This document shows, piece after piece, positions 1 through 11,321 of a DNA stretch of 64,000 nucleotides. The notes beneath the pieces are model-generated. The model was not told where the DNA came from and ran no database searches. It saw nothing but the letters and a program-made list of their open reading frames with translations. The position numbers were made by a program, and so were the translations under genes. Location of the stretch: assembly GCF_019578655.1 (NCBI RefSeq), contig NC_063258.1, forward strand, positions 1,240,001 through 1,304,000, in the 5' to 3' direction. Numbering within the stretch: position 1 is the stretch's first letter; each line of letters starts with the position of its first letter. This DNA is from Ricinus communis (lineage: Eukaryota; Streptophyta; Magnoliopsida; Malpighiales; Euphorbiaceae).

Positions 1-677
1 GAAAATAGAATAAAACAAAGCAAATTAGCCAATTCCAGTGTCATTTTGAAACGTTAAACATTAAGAAATCTAATGGATTGACATAGAAAACAACCAACAA
101 AAGTTTTTGAATGCAAAAAGTCGAATCATATAACCAAATAACACAAATTATATATAAGGTTTAGTGGCATTGCACATCTAATAACATGCACTAAATCATG
201 TAGCCCCATGAAAGCCTAAAAACTATTAGAATAACTGATATTTTCTTAAATAAAATATGAAGATCAAAAGATTTTTCTTTAAATATGTAATAAGACAAGT
301 ACAAAAGCAAAAGGTTTTAGAAATTTGAAGAAGTATGTTTAAACAGTTTGAAAGGTTCATCAATACCCTCAAGTTTGTAAAAAATAAGAAAATTCCTTAG
401 ATGTGAAAAGAGAAATTAATAAAAAAAACTTCAAAAAAGCAAAGTAAAAATACATGACCTAATAAATTCCACAGGATCCAAATTGGTCCATTGAACACTA
501 TTAGAGAGGAAGTGACAAACCAACAATTTTATCAAATATAACAATCAAGTAGCAGTCTATTGAAAATAGAAAGCATAAATCTACAATGGTTGAAAGACAA
601 AGGATCAATATCAGAAGGATGCCTTTTCAAATCCCAAGTAGCATTTTTCCATAAAAATTAAAATGGAGAAAGCCAAA

Positions 678-919
678 ATAGAAAATAACCAAATTTGAAA
701 AGAAAAGAGCATGGTTTGAAGTCTCATCCATTAAGAAATTAAGAAACTTCTTAGAATGACACATCACTCATTATATACCTCAAGCTTACTTCTAGAATAG
801 AAAATAACTAAATTTGGGGAAAATAAAATATAGTTTGAAACTTCATCCATTAACAAATCAAAAGAATTCTTAAAATGACACCTCACTCATCACCTACTTC
901 AAACATACTTCATGGCAGT
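678..919. repeat. Degenerate tandem duplication, period about 119 bp
   Basis: Copy one starts at 678 with 'atagaaaataaccaaattt' and copy two at 797 with 'atagaaaataactaaattt'. Both continue through 'catccatta', a 'cttagaatgacac/cttaaaatgacac' segment and 'tcactcat'. Two copies are visible and no coding potential is seen. Confidence 0.7.
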
Positions 920-1395
920 AAAGGAAATACATTTCAAATAAAAAATAACAGAAAAATATTTTTTCCACTTTAAAAAAATGCAAAAGACATAAAAAAATTG
1001 AATTTTCAAACAAATGCATCTAAAAAATAATATTAATGTAAATAATTTATATAAGATTTAAAAATTTTAAAAGGGTAACTTGAGATGAAATCAGTCCACT
1101 ATGTATGAAAAATACTAATCAAGCAAACAAATAAATGCGATAGCTTAATAACGAATCACAGACTTCAATGAAGAAATTACAACAATAGTAAGTAAGAAAT
1201 ACATGACCTCATGAATTACACAGAATCCAAATCAGTCCATCAACATAGGCATAGTTCTAATCCTCTGAAAAGCAATTGCTAAATAGTAGCAGTATAACAT
1301 ACATTAAAATAAGAAAAAAGAGTTCAAGCAAAAAATGGTAAAAAGAGACTAAGACAGAAAATTTAAATTTCGAGAAAAAAACACACCATTCAAAG

Positions 1396-2200
1396 TCCAC
1401 CAGAAATATTCAAAAAGGAAAAAAATCAACACTATATTATAAAAAATTAGGAATAGAATAACAAATTAGCCAAGTGAGAAGCAAAACCCTAAAGAAACAA
1501 AGATTTAAGTTACATACAAGAAGACAAAGAGAAAGAGTGGAATTTCACACCAGAGACATACAAAGGGAGAAAGCATACTTTTATGGTAAAGAACTAAAAT
1601 TTTAATTTACAAGCTTTAATATACTAACCAAAATAAAAAAGGACCATTTTTGAAGTTGCATCAGAAACATGCAAGAAGGAAGAAATAATCAACATTCCAA
1701 ATTACAACAAAAATCAAGAATACAATAAAAAAGTAGCCAAGAGATCAGCAAAATCCTCCAACAAAATAGATATTCAAATCGCATGCGAGAAGGCAAATTA
1801 AACAAAATAGACTTTAAATTCACATGTTCACCACCCATTCAAAATCGCACCAGGGGCATGTAAAAGGAGAAAGCATAATTGTTTCTGGTAAAAAAATTGA
1901 AATTGAAATTTAGAAGCATCAAAACACTCACCAGAATAGAAGAGAATCATTCGAAGTCGCACCAGAAACATGCAAGAGTGAAGAAATAATCAGCATTCCA
2001 AATTATAACAAAAGTAAAAAAGACAACAATTAATTAGCCACGAGAGAAGCTAAAACCTCTAATAAACATAGATTCAAAATCGCACGGAAGAAAAGAAATT
2101 TTAGGAAATAAGAGGAATTTGGATTTAAATTCCAGAAAATAAAAAATCACCATTCAAAATGGCACCAAGAACATGCAAAGGGATAAATGAGTCTGCATCC
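1396..2200. repeat. Degenerate tandem repeat, period about 300 bp, roughly three copies
   Basis: A core like 'caccagaaacatgcaagag' recurs near 1396, 1549, 1660, 1848, 1957 and 2163. The follow-on 'aaataatcaacattccaaat' occurs near 1685 and 1986, and 'gagaaagcata' near 1568 and 1868. Full units therefore lie about 300 bp apart and each contains two half-units that start with the same core. The copies are diverged, so the array is old. Confidence 0.65.
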
Positions 2201-2228
2201 AATCATAATCAAGTGTAAATGAAGGAAG

Positions 2229-2248
2229 GAGAGAGAGAGAGAGAGAGA
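2229..2248. repeat. (GA)n microsatellite
   Basis: An uninterrupted GA dinucleotide run directly downstream of the 300-bp repeat field. Runs of this kind are common in plant 5' UTRs and introns, but no adjacent gene is visible to assign it to. Confidence 0.9.
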
Positions 2249-2689
2249 TAAAAAATCAAATTGCAAATTGGTATGTAGATCGCAACTTCATTTCTTAATA
2301 TCAAGATCAAGATATTACATAAATCTGTTAGGTTTAGTTCTTTTCAAAAAAGAGAAAAAGAGTAAAAATGGAAGAACTATTCCAGGATTCTTGAAAACCA
2401 AAAAAGACTTCTTCTACACCTTCTTTCAATGACATCTTCTAGCCCTCTGCAGGTTTGTGATAAAGATTAAGAAAGAATGAAAGAACCTTTCTTTTTTAAC
2501 TATGTCACTTTATTTTTCATAAAATTAGCATATAAATAAATGGTAGGTACATTTTCAGCAATGGCAATAATGGGAAAGATTGATCAAATACTGGCACCAA
2601 AAGTAATCTCAATAACAATTCACCAACTATTCCAATTATCTGTAACTTATACTCATATACTCGATAAAACAAACTAATAACTCTAAACT

Positions 2690-4870
2690 ATGAGTATATT
2701 TTCATAGTATTATTGTGCATTTATAGTTAATATATTTGTAATTTTATAGAATTTTTACTTGATTTAGTTACTGAGTTGTTTATTATGTGTTTTCAAGGTA
2801 TCTAAGTAAATATGGAGATTATTAGAGTACAAATTGACTCTTGGATCAATTTAGAAAAGTAACAGATATTGGAGGAGTAACTTGAGTCATAAAAGGTGGA
2901 GTTTTAAGTGGAATAGGTCCTAGAACCGGTTCAAAAGAGTCAAAGTAAGGATCAACCATAAAGCCGGATTAAGAATGAACAAAACTTGAAATACTGTAGT
3001 GATTCAGTCCTTGAACTGGTTCACAAGAAGAAAATGGTCAGGGTCGGTTATAGAGCCAGTCAAGGAGCGAGAAGGCTGTAGCAAACGGGCTCTACGACAG
3101 GTTCACATGCTTAAAAAGAGTCAAGACTGAGTGGAGAACCAGTTCTTGTCGAGAAAAAGGGTATTATGAAGAAAATGACAAATTTCATCATTGGTCGTAT
3201 TAGATTTGGTGAGGTCTTTCGTGATCGTAAAGGTCTAGAATTAAAAAGTGATCTTCACCAACTTTGTAGAAAACTTTTTAAGCTATAATTTTTATGCAGA
3301 ATTCAACTCCATATCAGATTATTAAGGATGAGAAAATCTGGATCGAAATAAGATGTTGTGTAGTCTCTTTCTATTTTCTTGAGTCTCATTATTTGAGCTA
3401 CAAAGGTCCGATTGAGGTGATTCAAAAACTTAAAATGATACACTCTTTAATGGATATAACTTCTATGAATAACTCAAATCCAAATTAGATTTTTGTTAGG
3501 TTCTAAAATAGCCCGCAATCTTAAAAATAGAAAAGACACATTTATGAGTTACTTTTAGGTTTTCTTTATATTGCCCTATAAATACATCATCATAACTTAG
3601 GGTTTAAAAAAGAAAGGTATTTAGTTTGAGAGAGCGAGATAGTTTTTAGAGAGAGATATATTAGTCTTGAAGGAGATCTAAGTTTAGACTATAAGATTCA
3701 AGAAAGCTTTCTAACTTTTGTGATTCAAAGTAGTATTTGCCTCAACTCTTTATTAATAATGTTTTCTTTAGTTTTTCTTGTGTTTTCTGTTTTATATACA
3801 TGAACAAATAAACTCTCATTCTACAAAGAAGGATATAGTCGATTGATTTTGATTATGGATTCAATATAGAGTTTGTTTAATTCTTAATTTATTCTTCTTG
3901 AGATTATTGTGAATGCTTTGATTGGCCACTATAGTGTTTTTATATTAAAATTTATATGATGAAATGAAAGAAGAAATACAGATCTAGATTTAGAAGAATA
4001 AATGTGATAATTTAGGTAAAGAAATATATGTGGTTATTGTGATGTAAGAATTGTTGCTTAATGGGTTTAGTTAGGTAATTGTCCTTGAAAACTGATAATT
4101 GCTTGATTAGATACAAGTTAATAACTTGAAAGAGAATTGACATATTCTTGGAACAATTACATTCGAGAATAAGCTCTAGATTTAATATCCATGATCAAAT
4201 CCATTAGATATGTTGACCTAAGAGTCAATTGATCTTTATTTTAATCTTAACATCTAAATTTAATGTGGATAATATCATGTCAGAGTATCTATATGACAAT
4301 GCATTAAGGGCTCATTAATAAGGAAAGGTTTCCTCAAGCTCTCAAGTAAGATTTGAAAAAAGACCAGAAAAGCGCGAAGGCGCCTTTAAAGACACCAAGT
4401 TGTTAGATGAACTTGCAAAATTCAAAGGTTTTAATCTTGAAGATTGTAGTGGAATTATAAGTTTGATCTTAAGGAGTAGATGTAGGGAGGACTATTCCTG
4501 AACCAATATAAAACCCTTATGTGAATTTTTTTAAACTCTAACTCTTTTTCAAATTCCTTTATCCTTATCTAAGTTCTTGTGTATTTCTTATCTCAATCTA
4601 TTTCTACAATTTGAGGTTAAAAATTCAAGCTCCCTTCTTAGTTTCACGGGACATCAAGATAAAACCCGGATCTCTAATATTCTAAATTTTGATAATCAAC
4701 TTATTTTATTGCTTTCTTTACTTTTTAGTAATTTCCATTTTAGATCTTCCAAATTATTTTACACAGTTCTTGGACTCATATATTAGAGTTATTCTCATGG
4801 GATCGATCTTAATTTTATAATTCTATCCTATAATTGCCTCGTGCATTTGCAGGTGAGGATTTAAGCAATC
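2690..4870 (+). repeat. Putative 5' LTR of the old Gypsy element
   Basis: The right end is fixed by a diverged tRNA-Asp-type primer-binding site just downstream at 4876-4894, followed by gag. The left end is uncertain. I place it near 'tgagtatatt' because the text from there reads like plant Gypsy LTR sequence, without open frames. No partner 3' LTR remains: the far end of the element is cut by a Cassandra array at 16387. Confidence 0.5.
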
Positions 4871-4875
4871 AAGTT

Positions 4876-4894
4876 TTTGGCACCATTACTGGGA
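4876..4894 (+). promoter_or_regulatory. Primer-binding site, tRNA-Asp type (diverged)
   Basis: 'TTGGCACCATTACTGGGAT' resembles the TGGCGCCGTTGCCGGGGA type of site used by Athila/Tat Gypsy elements, with several CG-to-CA/TG type changes. It lies between the LTR and the gag remnant, as expected. Confidence 0.75.
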
Positions 4895-4999
4895 TAACAA
4901 CTAATCATCTATTCAGGATTGTGTGTTTTTTAGTTGTTTTCATTTTCTTTTTTATTATTTATCTTTCTCTTGATATTTGATAGGTAGTTTATGCATGAG

Positions 5000-6215
5000 A
5001 AGATCTAATAATGAGCGCAACCAACAATTGTCCTATTCGATCTAGAGATCGAAAAGACGTGCAAGGCTAACAAGAAGAATAAAAAAGAACATATGACAAA
5101 TGAGAGGAATGCAGTTGTGGCTGTAGAGGAGAATATCTCTAGGCTTAAGGATATCTAAAGGCCTAAGATGAATGCAAACCCGTCTTGCATTCAACTATCT
5201 ACAAATGCCATGAATTTTGAGCTGAAGACTATTCACTTGACAATGCAGCCATATTTTAAAGGAGTGGAAATTAAAGACCCATTATCATTCTTGAAAATTT
5301 TTTGTAGTGTGGTGCAGGTTTTCCCTATTGGGAATCTAAATGAAAGAGAGACAAAGAGAAAGTATTTTCCATACTGTATGAAGAACTTTGCTAGGACATT
5401 GTTGCTGAATTTGCTTGAAAGGTCCTTTGAGATAAGGTGTATGATGCTTTTATAATGAAATACTATTCACCTTAGAAAACCTTGGATTATAGGTCTAGAA
5501 TTTGCAACTTCACTTAAAAGGAAGGAGAATCTTTCTATGAATCTTAGGAAAGATTCAAGGTTTATGTGATTCAATGCCCACATCACAACTTCCCTCTTAC
5601 TCTTTTATTGCAATTATGTTATGAGGGACTGACTACAAACTGTCAAACCTTGGTTGACACTGCTTGTGGTACGTATTATGAAGACAAGATTGGTGAAGAA
5701 GTACAATAAATTTATGAGAGTTTAGCAATGAATTCTCAATAAAAGTTCATTGGAGGAAGGAAGGGAATTTATAAGATTAATGCCTAGAGTGATATGACAA
5801 TGCAAGTAGTTATTTTTATCAAGCAAGTGAAGCTGTTGTTGAGTAAAGACACTTCCAATAGGGAAGCTTGTGCCTATTGTGGTGTATGGACACTTGTGTA
5901 ATGTATGTATGTATGTTAATATGCCAATAGCTACATATGAAAGGTTGAATTGCATGGGAACTTAGGAGCAACAAAAAAATAACCCCTTTTTAAACACTTA
6001 CAATCCATATTGGAAAAATCACCTAAACCTTTCTTGAAGAGACCATGGAGCTGCAAAGCCTATGGGGTCACCTCGATTCCAATAGTAGAGATATAATCAA
6101 CAATGAGCCTTTAATAGAAAAAGCCATCATTAGAAGACATGATGATGCAATATATAGCTTCTCAAGATACTACATTGAAGAAACTTGATGCAAAGATTGA
6201 TCAAGTTGTGCAAAT
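5000..6215 (+). pseudogene. Gypsy (Athila/Tat-like) gag, 5' part, broken
   Basis: An Athila/Tat-type gag interrupted by many stops and frame changes. The clearest block, 5168-5455, reads as one open frame with the retrotransposon-gag pattern: a 'FELK' start, a 'KDPLSFLKIF' motif and a 'KYFPYCMKNFARTLL' segment that corresponds to the usual F-P-x-S-L-x-x-x-A-x-x-W region. Later pieces in other frames show a Cys-containing segment near 5870 and an 'NPFLNTYNPYW' motif near 5975. The gene resumes at 13091 after removal of the Copia-type insertion, and the reading frame is continuous across that point. It is an inactive relic. Confidence 0.8.
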
Positions 6216-8135
6216 TGAAATACCTTATAATAACTAAGAGGGGGTGTGAATTGATTGTTTACAAAAATCAATTCTAATTAAGAACTTTTACTTTGAAAAA
6301 TTTGAGCATTAAAACCAATATTAGCATAAGCAATTAATCAAAGTAATTGAATAATTCTTGATAAAAATGCAAGAATAAATCACCACATATAACAAGCATA
6401 AATATAAAAAATATAAGAGCGTAGGAAAGAGAGATTCAAACACAAGATTTATAGTGGTTCAGCCAATTCCTTGCCTACATCCACTCCTCAAACTTGACTT
6501 TAGATTTCCACCATCAATGATCCTTTTATGGGTGCAAGATCAAACCCGAGTGTTTTCAAGCTCACACTCAAACTTTTTACCAGTATTTTGATGGTTAACA
6601 CTCAAAAGTGGTTTTCTATGGCTAACACTCAAACCTTTACACTTAAGTGTTTTCATATGGCTAACACTCAAATACAAGTGGTTTTCTATGGCTAACACTC
6701 AAACCTTCACATCCAAGTATTTTCTTATGGCTAATACTAAAACCTAAGTATTTTTCTATGGCTAACGCTCAAGCCTTTAAACCCAAGTGTTTTCAAGGTA
6801 CACATTTAAACCTTTTCAAATGTTCTATAGCTCATACGCAAACCCTTATAATAAAGAATAATTTAGAGAAGAAAGAAATCAAGTTCGCTCTTACAAATAT
6901 AGCTCAATACTAAAAGGTAGAGTGAACTTATAACCCTTACACAAAAGTGTTTCAACCTTGCAAGTGAAGAATAAGAGGGTTTGTGATGAATTCTATACTC
7001 AAAGATATATGGAGATGTTTCCCAATTTGATCTTTGTAGAGCTTAAGAATCTTTAATTTCATATTCCAAATGAGTATTTATAGTGTCTTTCCTCCATATA
7101 GCTATTACAAAAGTTGGTTAGATCAATTATTCTTTTACAGCAATAAAATTATCATTAAATATACTGTCAGTGCGAATTTCATAGTCAAAAAATCCTTGTC
7201 GTGGTCGCACAAAATATGACCATTAGAGAGTTATGGTCGCGATATAGGTCGCAATCTCTATTGGATTGTTTTTTTGCTCTTTTTTTCGATCTCAATTTTT
7301 ATGCCGTGAGTGGAATTACTTCTAAATTTAATATCTTGAGCTCTACAATTGAACCATTTTTCTTGTTCGAAAATTTCATCACTCTACTACAACTTTGTAG
7401 TTTAGAGTAATTGCAAAAATAGTCTTCATACTCCAAAAAATCAAAACATTTGGTTGCTCATCTAGATAACACAATTTGGACATGCTTTAGTATTTTGACT
7501 GTTGCGCTTTCTGTACACCTCGGATTGATGTAAAACATTTTGCATATGAAACTAAGCTTACAGAGCTATAAATCTGGATAAAGGCATATTAAAAATCCTC
7601 TTGTAGCAATAATGCTACTAATTCTAATTGACCTCATCTACTGTAATCCAAACTGATAGCTTAAGTATAATTCACTCAAAAATTTGAAAATCCACTTTAT
7701 AGCTCCAAAAACTATTCCAATTTTTGTTCTTGAAACTAGACTGATATAGCTATCCATCCATGTATGGTTTGCCCTCATAAATTCTTCCAAATAGTACATT
7801 TTAGTTTTCAAACTTCAGCTAACTTATTTTATTTAATGGAGATCATTCTTGTCCACATGAGTTGCTTGACTCCACATGCTCTTTGCATTGCCCTTATATG
7901 CTCTATCACTTTTTCCACCTTTATTACTTCATGATTTTAGTTTGATTTTCATATTGACTCAAGTATTCAAGTCATTGACTCTTGAAACCATCTTCACACA
8001 TATGCCTTCATTTTTATTTATATACATCAATGATAATTAAAGATTGCCTACTAAGGACAATAACTCTAAACAAGATTGTTAGTAGTAATAATGTTTTGCA
8101 TCATCACAGGCACATATGAAATCTTGGGGTTAACA
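6216..8135 (-). repeat. 3' LTR of the gag-only Copia-type element (1920 bp)
   Basis: It starts 'tgaaataccttat' and ends 'cttggggttaaca' on the plus strand, matching 11322-13085 along its length. It is about 156 bp longer than its partner because it carries extra copies of a short internal repeat near 6590-6800. Confidence 0.85.
6581..6815. repeat. 31/39-bp subrepeats inside the LTR
   Basis: About six units built on 'ttttctatggctaacactca' alternate between roughly 31 and 39 bp. The partner LTR has only about two equivalent units (near 11680-11735). Expansion or contraction of this array explains the length difference between the two LTRs. Confidence 0.8.
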
Positions 8136-9393
8136 ATATTCCTCCTTCTGATGCTGATGAATCAAAATAATTCTCCTCCTTTTTGTAGTCATTCAAAAAG
8201 AATTATTCACATAAAGTGTATATATCGTAAATGCAAGAGATTAAATAAATGTATGAAATCAAAAGATACACTTATCCTTCTTCTTTTTTTTTTAGCTTGA
8301 AAATGTTCACTATACGTTGACTCCCTTTTAAAAAGGTAATATATGCATAACCAAGTAAACGCCCCCTCAAACCATTAACTCTTTAGCAAATAAGAATTTA
8401 AGTTTACTTAATATAAAGACTTACACACAACTCATGAGGCTTATTGAAGAGTGAAGAGTAAATACTACTTGAGAATAACATTGCAACTACACTTCCATTA
8501 GCAAATTTCTTTGATACTAAGATCAATTGAATCTCCTTAAACACATTAGAGAGTTGTAAATAATTAATTCTTTAACTTTGGTTGTTGTTCTTTGTATGCT
8601 TTACTCTTTATATTCTTTAAGAGTTCTTGAGTATTTTCTTTTTGAGATCACTTTCTATTTCATTTATATTGCCTACAAAAAATAGAAGCACAAATAGCTA
8701 CCTTTCAAAGAGTAAGGGGGTTAGCTTAATCAAGAGTAAAATGTATTCATCTCAAGAGTAAAATTGACTTTTCATCAATTCAAGGACAAAGAATATTTTG
8801 AAATCTTTGAGGGCACGAAAATGGATGCTCAAGCTATTTTAATCAAAGTATACTTCCCTTTTGCTTTTCAACTTGAACATTATCAACATGCGTACTCCAC
8901 CTTAAAGCATGCATCTTAATTTGCATTCATGATTTCTCAAACTTAGCTTATGTCACCCTTTTTATTGAGTATGATGCAAGAGTATTTTCCTTAAAATATA
9001 TCTAAAAGAATCCACAAGTTTGGTACTTTTTAACTTATGGATCCTTAAGGATTAGTATCCACAAGATAACAAAGAATTCTCTATGATGGTACTAATTGTT
9101 GAATGAATATAGCTTGTATTAAATCAAAAGATTAAGTGCATAATCCAAAAAATTATTACACATCAAATTATGCAAAATTTTAAGGTTCATACATCAACAA
9201 ATATAATGTATGCATAATAAACCATGTTAAGCATATTATACACATGCATATTCAATAAATAATGTCTCGTAAACACATAAAAAGGACATATAATGAAAAT
9301 TAAGGCTAAAGTTTAGGAGTACCCATCTTTCCTTAATTTTCTTGATTTTGTGTTGTTGATGAGTTCTATTTTGCCAATATATTTTGAGAGACT
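8136..9393 (-). other. Noncoding 3' interior of the gag-only element, with polypurine tract
   Basis: No protein motif is recognisable between the end of gag and the LTR. Next to the LTR the minus strand reads 'AGAAGGAGGAATAT' (complement of about 8136-8150), a plausible polypurine tract for plus-strand priming. A pol region would normally occupy this space, and none is seen. Confidence 0.6.
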
Positions 9394-10626
9394 TCACATT
9401 TTTTCTTCATTGTACACTCCCAATTTGGCTCCTTTTTTTATGGCAATCTCCTTATGAGCTCTTCCATCTTCACTCTCCAAATAAGATGGCCTTTCTACTC
9501 TTTTGAGTTTCAATTGCCCGCCATTTCTATTATAATATTTTGGAGTTTGCTTCCAATTGCAATAGTTAGGGCTTTGGTTATTACCAATTTGTTCACTTCC
9601 TCCAAGTCTTCTTTTTCTTGTATCTTGCATCCAATAAAAAGAACAAGGTTCTCTAGGTACTCATTTTTCTTTGGATCCTTGATTATTAGTCTTAGCAATC
9701 CAAGCATCTTGGTTTTGGATTGATTCCTCTTGAAAGTACAATCATAAGCAAAATGACCATTTCTATTATAATAAGAGCAATATCCAATAAATATTCTAGC
9801 ATGTGATGAATGGACATGTTTTCTAATTTTACAATTGGATGACTTATGTCCATATATGTTGCTAGAGCAATAATATCCATCAAATTTATGTACAATGCCA
9901 TGTTTACTATTCATAAAAGATTTGTGTCTATATGCATAATTGTGATTATGCCTAAAATGATCATGTTTAGCATGAGATACTTTAGTAACATATACTTATG
10001 TGCTAGTTGATGCATAGTCATTTGAGGAGTGAGATGCTTTCACAAACTTGGTCTTGTGTGTGCTAGGTGAAGCATCATTATAGCCTAATCTTTGTCTTAT
10101 GCAAGACGATCTTTGAGAACCTAGCAAAGCATCAAGAGTTTCTTTTCCTTTAGTAAATTTTGAAAGTGATGATTTCAAATCAATAATCTCATTTTTAAGA
10201 ACTTCATTTTTCTTTTTAAGATTTTCATTTACTTTCAAAATCTTATTAACATTTTGGGACTTTATCAAAAGCTCATCATTTTTTATTTCTAACACATCTT
10301 GGGTGGAAATGAGAGAAAGGATTTTATCTTTCAAACATTTATTTTCTTCTCTGAAAGCTCCATTCTTATTCTTCATAATCTCATTGCTTTTCAAGATATT
10401 TTCAAAATCAAGTGATTTCTTCGAAAGCTCTTTGGTTTGCTCTTCCAAAGTAATTTGTCTTGAGATCAAAGATGAATTTTTTTAAAAAGTTTTATTTTTT
10501 ATTTTCTAAATATCTAATTTTAATTTTGAAAATTTTATTTTCCTTTATTAGCTTCTTAAGAGTTTCTTGCATACATTGTAATGTATCTAACAACTCACTA
10601 TAAGAAGGATCATCATCAACAACAAT

Positions 10627-10670
<44 letters not shown>

Positions 10671-11265
10671 TAATATCAAATTTATAAGGACTTGATGTTA
10701 TCTCATCATCTTGTTCTATGGAGTACTTGCTTATTTTGCCATAGCTTGAATATGTTGAAATTGAGCATTTTAGATTTCTTTTTCTTCTTGATTGTGTCTT
10801 CTCATCCTCTTTAAGAGAAATTAAGCATGTGTGATCATCCATTGAGCAATCTTGAAGGATCTTTTTATTCTTGTCTTCTTGTCATTTGATTTCCTTTACA
10901 AGTTCGTTATATTTACATATAGTGCATGTAGTGCTAGTACTGTAAATAGAATTAAGACAATCCCAAATATTCTTAGCACTAAAACATGATGCAATTTTTT
11001 TATAAGTAATTTCATTAAAAGAATTTCTTAAACTTCTCATGGATTTGATGTTTAACATAAATAGTTGTTCATCACAAGTATGCCATTGAATTTTGTATTT
11101 TCTAAACTAAATACCAACTTCTACAATATTCTATAAAGTAATATTAACACTTATTAGAAAATCTTTCATACTTTGTTTCCAAAACTAAAAATTGATACCA
11201 TTAAAGAATGGAGGTCTGTTTATTGGAAACTCTTCTTTTGAAATAAAGCCATTTGAGGTTGTCAT
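9394..11265 (-). pseudogene. Copia-type gag (UBN2-like, coiled coil, two zinc knuckles), broken
   Basis: The start is the ATG at 11265 in a Copia-gag-like opening (MTTSNGF, then RPPFFNGINF, then an expected Trp at the next codons). The next part has an acidic run coded by an ATC repeat (10627-10670). A long coiled coil follows (10469-10100), ending in the motif 'LLGSQRSS', typical of this gag family. The zinc-knuckle region is at 9914-9700. Stops and frame changes separate these blocks. Both CCHC knuckles lack the second Cys: the second reads C-S-Y-Y with Tyr in its place, and the first is one residue short. The gag should package RNA, but this copy is unlikely to work. Confidence 0.8.
10627..10670. 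repeat. ATC trinucleotide microsatellite coding poly-Asp in gag
   Basis: An uninterrupted ATC run on the plus strand reads as about 14 consecutive Asp codons in the minus-strand gag frame. It lies between the N-terminal gag part and the coiled coil, and the surrounding frame is also acidic. Confidence 0.9.
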
Positions 11266-11307
11266 GTATCAACTCTTAGATAGTTAACTCTTTTATCAAG
11301 AGCACCA

Positions 11308-11319
11308 GCACTGATACTA
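11308..11319 (-). promoter_or_regulatory. Primer-binding site, initiator-Met tRNA type
   Basis: On the minus strand 'TAGTATCAGTGC' lies two bases from the end of the LTR, close to the TGGTATCAGAGC site used by most plant Copia elements. Two mismatches agree with the age of the copy. Confidence 0.8.
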
Positions 11320-11321
11320 AT

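Larger units (their letters stand above)
1..2690. other. A-rich noncoding region with degenerate repeats
   Basis: I see no credible gene here on either strand. The plus strand is strongly A-rich and built largely from diverged repeats (listed separately). The first 30 bases resemble positions 1447-1475 (shared words like 'aatagaata' and 'aaattagccaa'), so the repeat field probably began before the window. It could be an intron or an old unclassified repeat; nothing decides between these. Confidence 0.5.

Noticed and set aside
6581..6815. CRISPR-like array
   Set aside because: The repeats are imperfect, 31/39 bp with no spacers, and lie inside an LTR of a plant retrotransposon.
10627..10670. 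Functional Asp-rich host protein
   Set aside because: The acidic run is a microsatellite within a retrotransposon gag with stops before and after.
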